From: a virus
DNA: 39,716 nt
IMG/VR virus record: IMGVR_UViG_3300046791_000179
Span: 1 to 39,716 of that record
Reading direction: 5' to 3' (one strand)
Below, in pieces: positions 36,827-39,716 of this stretch. The notes below the pieces were generated by a model, which was given only the letters and a program-made list of their open reading frames with translations, did not search any database and had not been told where the DNA came from. Within the stretch, counting starts at the first letter, position 1. Every line of letters begins with the position of its first letter. The translations under genes and the position numbers were made by a program.

Positions 36827-38176
36827 TTATAGCTCCGAATCAGCGATCCAATGACCTTCGCCATAAAGATCTGTCGATGCCGATTGTTGAACAACAAATT
36901 CTTTTGTTCCTGGTGCCCCGGCTATTGTAGTACGACTAGCCGTAATTCCTGCTGCACTTGTCCATGACCAACTGCCTGAATTTCCAGTTACATAATTATA
37001 GAGAGTGATCGATGGCGCACCTCTTTTTTCCACTTTAAAATTAATACCACCTGAACGGGCCGTGGATGCACCAATTAATGTTGCCGCTACTTCTGAAGTG
37101 TTGATAGATGTTATAAATCCAGGGGAGGATACACCGATAACATAAGATTTTTCATAATAACGCTGACATTGCATTATTCCAATCGGATCTGGAGCAAACT
37201 CAAAAGATGTTGCTTGCCCGCCTATTTCAATTTGAACGCTCGTCAAATCCCAGGTTGCATTAGCCGTATGGATTAAATTCTGAGATCCAGAAGCACCGCG
37301 ATAATCACTCGACGACCAAGTTCCAGCAGGCCCGGCGAATGTTGATCCTACTCCAAGTCCAAAGCTAACCTCTAAACCTATGCCAGTTCCACCATTCCAA
37401 CTCCCTATGGTTGCTCCAGTGATTCCAGTAGATATATAAGTCCAAACATTAGCTGTCGGAATTGAGTAATTGAATGGATAAGAACCGTTCGCATTGGCAT
37501 TGCTTAATGCGCCGCCGAATGTCCCCGTTGTCGAACTTTTTACCCAAAATGAAAGGGCTATTGTTTTAGCAGAAGAAGTCCCAAATAAAAAATCTCGAAC
37601 ATTTGCCCCCTCGATTCTCTGATAAATCCTATATATTTGGGTTGCTGATACAACTTGATCTGCATTCATAATCTTAACTTCTAAATAATTAGTTGTTCCG
37701 GGAGCTGTCGAAGATGAAAGTCGCGTTACGTTAAAGGTTCCTTCCCCTGCACTATTAGCAATATTTCCCGCCCACCGATCAAGAGTGTAGGCAGTGACAT
37801 TGCCGCTTACGACCCCGATTGCATTTTCATATCGCTGATTAATCTTCATGTCTCCATTAATAATCCGATTCCTTCCCATCCCTATGAATGTTCCGTTGAT
37901 GTTTTGGATCGTGGCGGTGGTGGTGATGAGTTCTGTTGCGGTCCCGCTGGAAACATTGAAGGTCGCGGTTTGCGGCGTGGAGCCGTTCTGAATATAGAAA
38001 GTCGATCCTGAGGGAAGTGTTGTGCTGGAAACTGCATTAACATTCCTCAAATCCTGATACACATTCTCAAATTCTAATTGAATGTTCGGTTCTTTGTTCC
38101 GGTAGCGAGGGCCTTCCGCAAAGACGAAAGAAGCAGATGCCGAAAGCAGAAAAAATGTAAGTAATTTCTTACTCAA
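36827..38176 (-). CDS. Tail fibre / receptor-binding protein with signal peptide
   Basis: TTG 38176 gives 449 residues. A signal peptide (MSKKLLTFFLLSASASFVFA, then E) precedes a virion-anchor-like segment (PNIQLEFENVYQDLRN) and Ser/Thr-rich strands. The body has RNRIINGDMKINQRYENAIG, TAYTLDRWAGNI and ALSFWVKSSTTGTF, followed by LTSVQIEIGGQATSFE and FAPDPIGIMQCQRYYEKS. These are the hallmark of the RxxINGDMxIxQR...T.DRW carbohydrate-binding fibre module found in many aquatic phages. It probably recognises a surface glycan. A signal peptide on such a protein is unusual. Confidence 0.85.
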   Translation of the reverse strand: MSKKLLTFFLLSASASFVFAEGPRYRNKEPNIQLEFENVYQDLRNVNAVSSTTLPSGSTFYIQNGSTPQTATFNVSSGTATELITTTATIQNINGTFIGMGRNRIINGDMKINQRYENAIGVVSGNVTAYTLDRWAGNIANSAGEGTFNVTRLSSSTAPGTTNYLEVKIMNADQVVSATQIYRIYQRIEGANVRDFLFGTSSAKTIALSFWVKSSTTGTFGGALSNANANGSYPFNYSIPTANVWTYISTGITGATIGSWNGGTGIGLEVSFGLGVGSTFAGPAGTWSSSDYRGASGSQNLIHTANATWDLTSVQIEIGGQATSFEFAPDPIGIMQCQRYYEKSYVIGVSSPGFITSINTSEVAATLIGASTARSGGINFKVEKRGAPSITLYNYVTGNSGSWSWTSAAGITASRTTIAGAPGTKEFVVQQSASTDLYGEGHWIADSEL

Positions 38177-38426
38177 CGGGGATCACCGGGATATTGGGGT
38201 TCGGAGGAGAAGGAGGGGGAATGTTTCTCGGATCTCCTGGGGGAAAAGGAAGTATAGGCCGAATCGGATTCGGTAAAGACGGTGGTCTCATTCTTGAAGG
38301 ATCTTCTATATTCCCTGGGTTTGTTGCCGGAGGTGTATTCGGGTTTCGATCAGAAAGAGGAGGAGGCGAGACTTCCCTTGAAAAAAGAGGAGCAGTAAAG
38401 ATTAGGACTAGGAATAAAATGTTCAT
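38169..38426 (-). CDS. Pro-rich exported protein
   Basis: ATG 38426 shares ATGA with the fibre stop, with GGAGGGGG upstream. The 85 residues start with a signal peptide (MNILFLVLIFTAPLFS) and continue as a Pro/Asn/Arg-rich disordered tail with PSLPNPIRPILPFPPGDPR. It could be a cell-wall spacer or linker. The Pro-rich repeats suggest a spacer rather than an enzyme. Confidence 0.6.
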   Translation of the reverse strand: MNILFLVLIFTAPLFSREVSPPPLSDRNPNTPPATNPGNIEDPSRMRPPSLPNPIRPILPFPPGDPRNIPPPSPPNPNIPVIPVE

Positions 38427-39716
38427 TGATGCATCCCCCTCCACGCCTGATTAACCCGATCCCGAATAAAGTACATGCAGTCTCCTGACGATATATAAAT
38501 CGGCGTCGTTGAAGACGATAACGCTATTCTATTAGTTTGCAGGGAAAAAGTGGATTGATGCATGACGAAAATAGGCTTGGTCGAAACATTGAACATATAA
38601 AAGTTTTTCCCTTCTTCACTATTCGCTAATCCAGTTAAAGTAAGAGGAGCTACTCCTCCTGTCGCTGTGGCGAAAACAACCGGGGCTGAGCCCCACTGAT
38701 AATTGTTCATGGTGGTACTCACAACGGTGGTATAGGTCGATTTAAAAACTGTCGCAGAAGAAAATGTCACATCGTTAACTGTGTTGGTAGAAGGATAAAA
38801 ATTATTCCCCGTTCCTGTTCCGATATCAACCGTCGTCCCCCATCCCATAACCCCAGCTACGGAAGCTGTTAAAGGCTGATTCGCTAAAGTCGGGACAGCA
38901 GGAGGCCATGTAAAGGTAGGGTGTGTCGAACCACTTCCGCTGGGCTGAACACCAAAAGATCCTGTTAGTCCTGCATTCCACATTCTTAAAATACGACCGT
39001 AATACATGCTGAACGAAGCTGGATCAAACCGATACATATTAAAAAGTGAATTTGATCCAATTCCATTTAAACTTTCGACTGACATATCTAATCTGTCTGT
39101 GGAAATATGCACCATAAATAAGTCGGCTGTGGTTGCAATAGCTCCGTTAGCATCAATTATATTAGGCGTATTTAAAGGAATTGTCGTTACCACGATTCGA
39201 TACTGGCCAGATGTGGCCTCAGCCCCTTTTTTTAAAGTCTTCCACATATAAGAATTGGAAGAGACGATGGTCATATAGACACTATTTCCAACGGCCAGGG
39301 ACCCTGTATAAGGCCCTTCTAAGGAGAAAGTGGAGGCTCTTATCGTTTCAAATGTGTTGGTCGATTTCCCCAGATAAGAAACAGACGCACTTGAATAAGT
39401 CATGGTATCTGGGGGCGGGGCTGAACCAGAAGAAATCCCCAAATAACTTACCGATGCACTAGAAGGTGAAATCACCCCATTGGGAATCGTGAGAGAGGAA
39501 ATTCCCACGTAAGATATCGTGGCACTGGATTTCGTCAAAGAATCTACTGAGGTCGAGGAGATCCCCAAATAAGACACCGCTGAGGACGAGAAAGTAATTT
39601 TTAACGCATCAGTCGATATGGCGGTGTAACTGACCGACGCCGAGGAAAGGGTTAATACGTTATTCGCTACTGTTAACGAAGATACCCCGAGATAAGAAAG
39701 AGATGCGCTCGATCGA
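38423..39716 (-). CDS. SYLGISS-repeat tail fibre, C-terminal part (continues from 586)
   Basis: This is the remainder of the 581-residue fibre that starts at 586 and crosses the contig ends. The window end carries repeats 4-9 of the SSASVSYLGISS motif. After residue 280 comes a beta-rich region (YTGSLAVGNSVYMTIVSSNS) and a large C-terminal domain with AGVMGWGTTVDIGTGTGNNF and NNYQWGSAPVVFATATGG, ending in IRDRVNQAWRGMHQ. The first in-frame GTG in this part (39577) is internal, not the real start. Fibre shaft plus tip is the likely architecture. Confidence 0.8.
   Translation of the reverse strand, partial: RSSASLSYLGVSSLTVANNVLTLSSASVSYTAISTDALKITFSSSAVSYLGISSTSVDSLTKSSATISYVGISSLTIPNGVISPSSASVSYLGISSGSAPPPDTMTYSSASVSYLGKSTNTFETIRASTFSLEGPYTGSLAVGNSVYMTIVSSNSYMWKTLKKGAEATSGQYRIVVTTIPLNTPNIIDANGAIATTADLFMVHISTDRLDMSVESLNGIGSNSLFNMYRFDPASFSMYYGRILRMWNAGLTGSFGVQPSGSGSTHPTFTWPPAVPTLANQPLTASVAGVMGWGTTVDIGTGTGNNFYPSTNTVNDVTFSSATVFKSTYTTVVSTTMNNYQWGSAPVVFATATGGVAPLTLTGLANSEEGKNFYMFNVSTKPIFVMHQSTFSLQTNRIALSSSTTPIYISSGDCMYFIRDRVNQAWRGMHQ
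39591..39716. repeat. Terminal direct repeat, right copy
   Basis: Identical over 126 bases to 9-134. See that entry for interpretation as a circular-assembly overlap. Confidence 0.9.

Noticed and set aside
9-39716. T7-like physical direct terminal repeats of 126 bp
   Set aside because: The repeat lies inside one continuous gene, starts at an adapter remnant and has a size typical of assembler overlap.
38423-39716. CRISPR-like array from the regularly spaced repeats
   Set aside because: The repeats are protein-level with divergent codons, in frame within a fibre gene, and lack constant DNA repeats.
583-39716. Temperate lifestyle
   Set aside because: No integrase, excisionase, attachment site, partition gene or classical repressor could be recognised on either strand.

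Overview
The window is the essentially complete genome of a tailed bacteriophage of about 39.6 kb, recovered as one circularly closing contig. The last 126 bases (39591-39716) repeat bases 9-134 exactly. One fibre gene reads through that junction in frame (586 down to 1, then 39590 down to 38423). The first 8 bases match the 3' end of the common Illumina adapter and are probably not phage. The unique length is therefore about 39,582 bp. The gene order and an N4 gp56-type capsid protein suggest a short-tailed (podovirus-like) phage. The host is probably a Gram-negative bacterium, because there are Sec signal peptides, a lipobox and an M15 peptidase; its taxon cannot be read from the sequence. 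No integrase, repressor, DNA or RNA polymerase, helicase, primase or tRNA gene was recognised.

Nearly everything is transcribed leftward on the minus strand in one circular series. Leftward transcription begins near 32.4 kb with a promoter and a tiny zinc ribbon. Next come a RecT-like annealing protein, an RNA-ligase-like protein and many small coupled genes (32.2-26.7 kb), many with zinc-binding motifs. At 26.66-26.42 kb a promoter is followed by three tandem intrinsic terminators and a possible alternative RNA fold. These lie just before a DUF1376-like replication gene that carries iteron-like CGTTAG repeats. The 25.6-22.0 kb block holds small zinc proteins, two promoter candidates, a lipoprotein, a C2H2 finger, an HNH nuclease and a probable Acb2/Tad1-type hairpin protein (anti-CBASS/anti-Thoeris candidate).

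The packaging and head module follows (22.0-14.1 kb): small and large terminase, portal, scaffold, major capsid protein with a terminator directly behind it, and a conserved capsid-adjacent protein. A plus-strand HNH gene sits between portal and scaffold. A sugar cassette (13.9-8.7 kb) of a DegT aminotransferase, two GT-A-type glycosyltransferases and a methyltransferase-glycosyltransferase fusion is stop-start coupled into the adaptor gene.

The adaptor, a large tail protein and three ejection-type proteins come next, then fibres across the contig junction. The series ends with the M15 endolysin, a possible holin and several exported proteins (38.4-33.9 kb). A short rightward operon (32.4-33.9 kb) runs into the end of this unit, overlapping it tail to tail by 15 bases.

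Two unusual themes stand out. Several apparent virion proteins begin with Sec signal peptides. At least three transcription units place a sigma70-like -10 box exactly 6 bases before an ATG, which predicts leaderless mRNAs.
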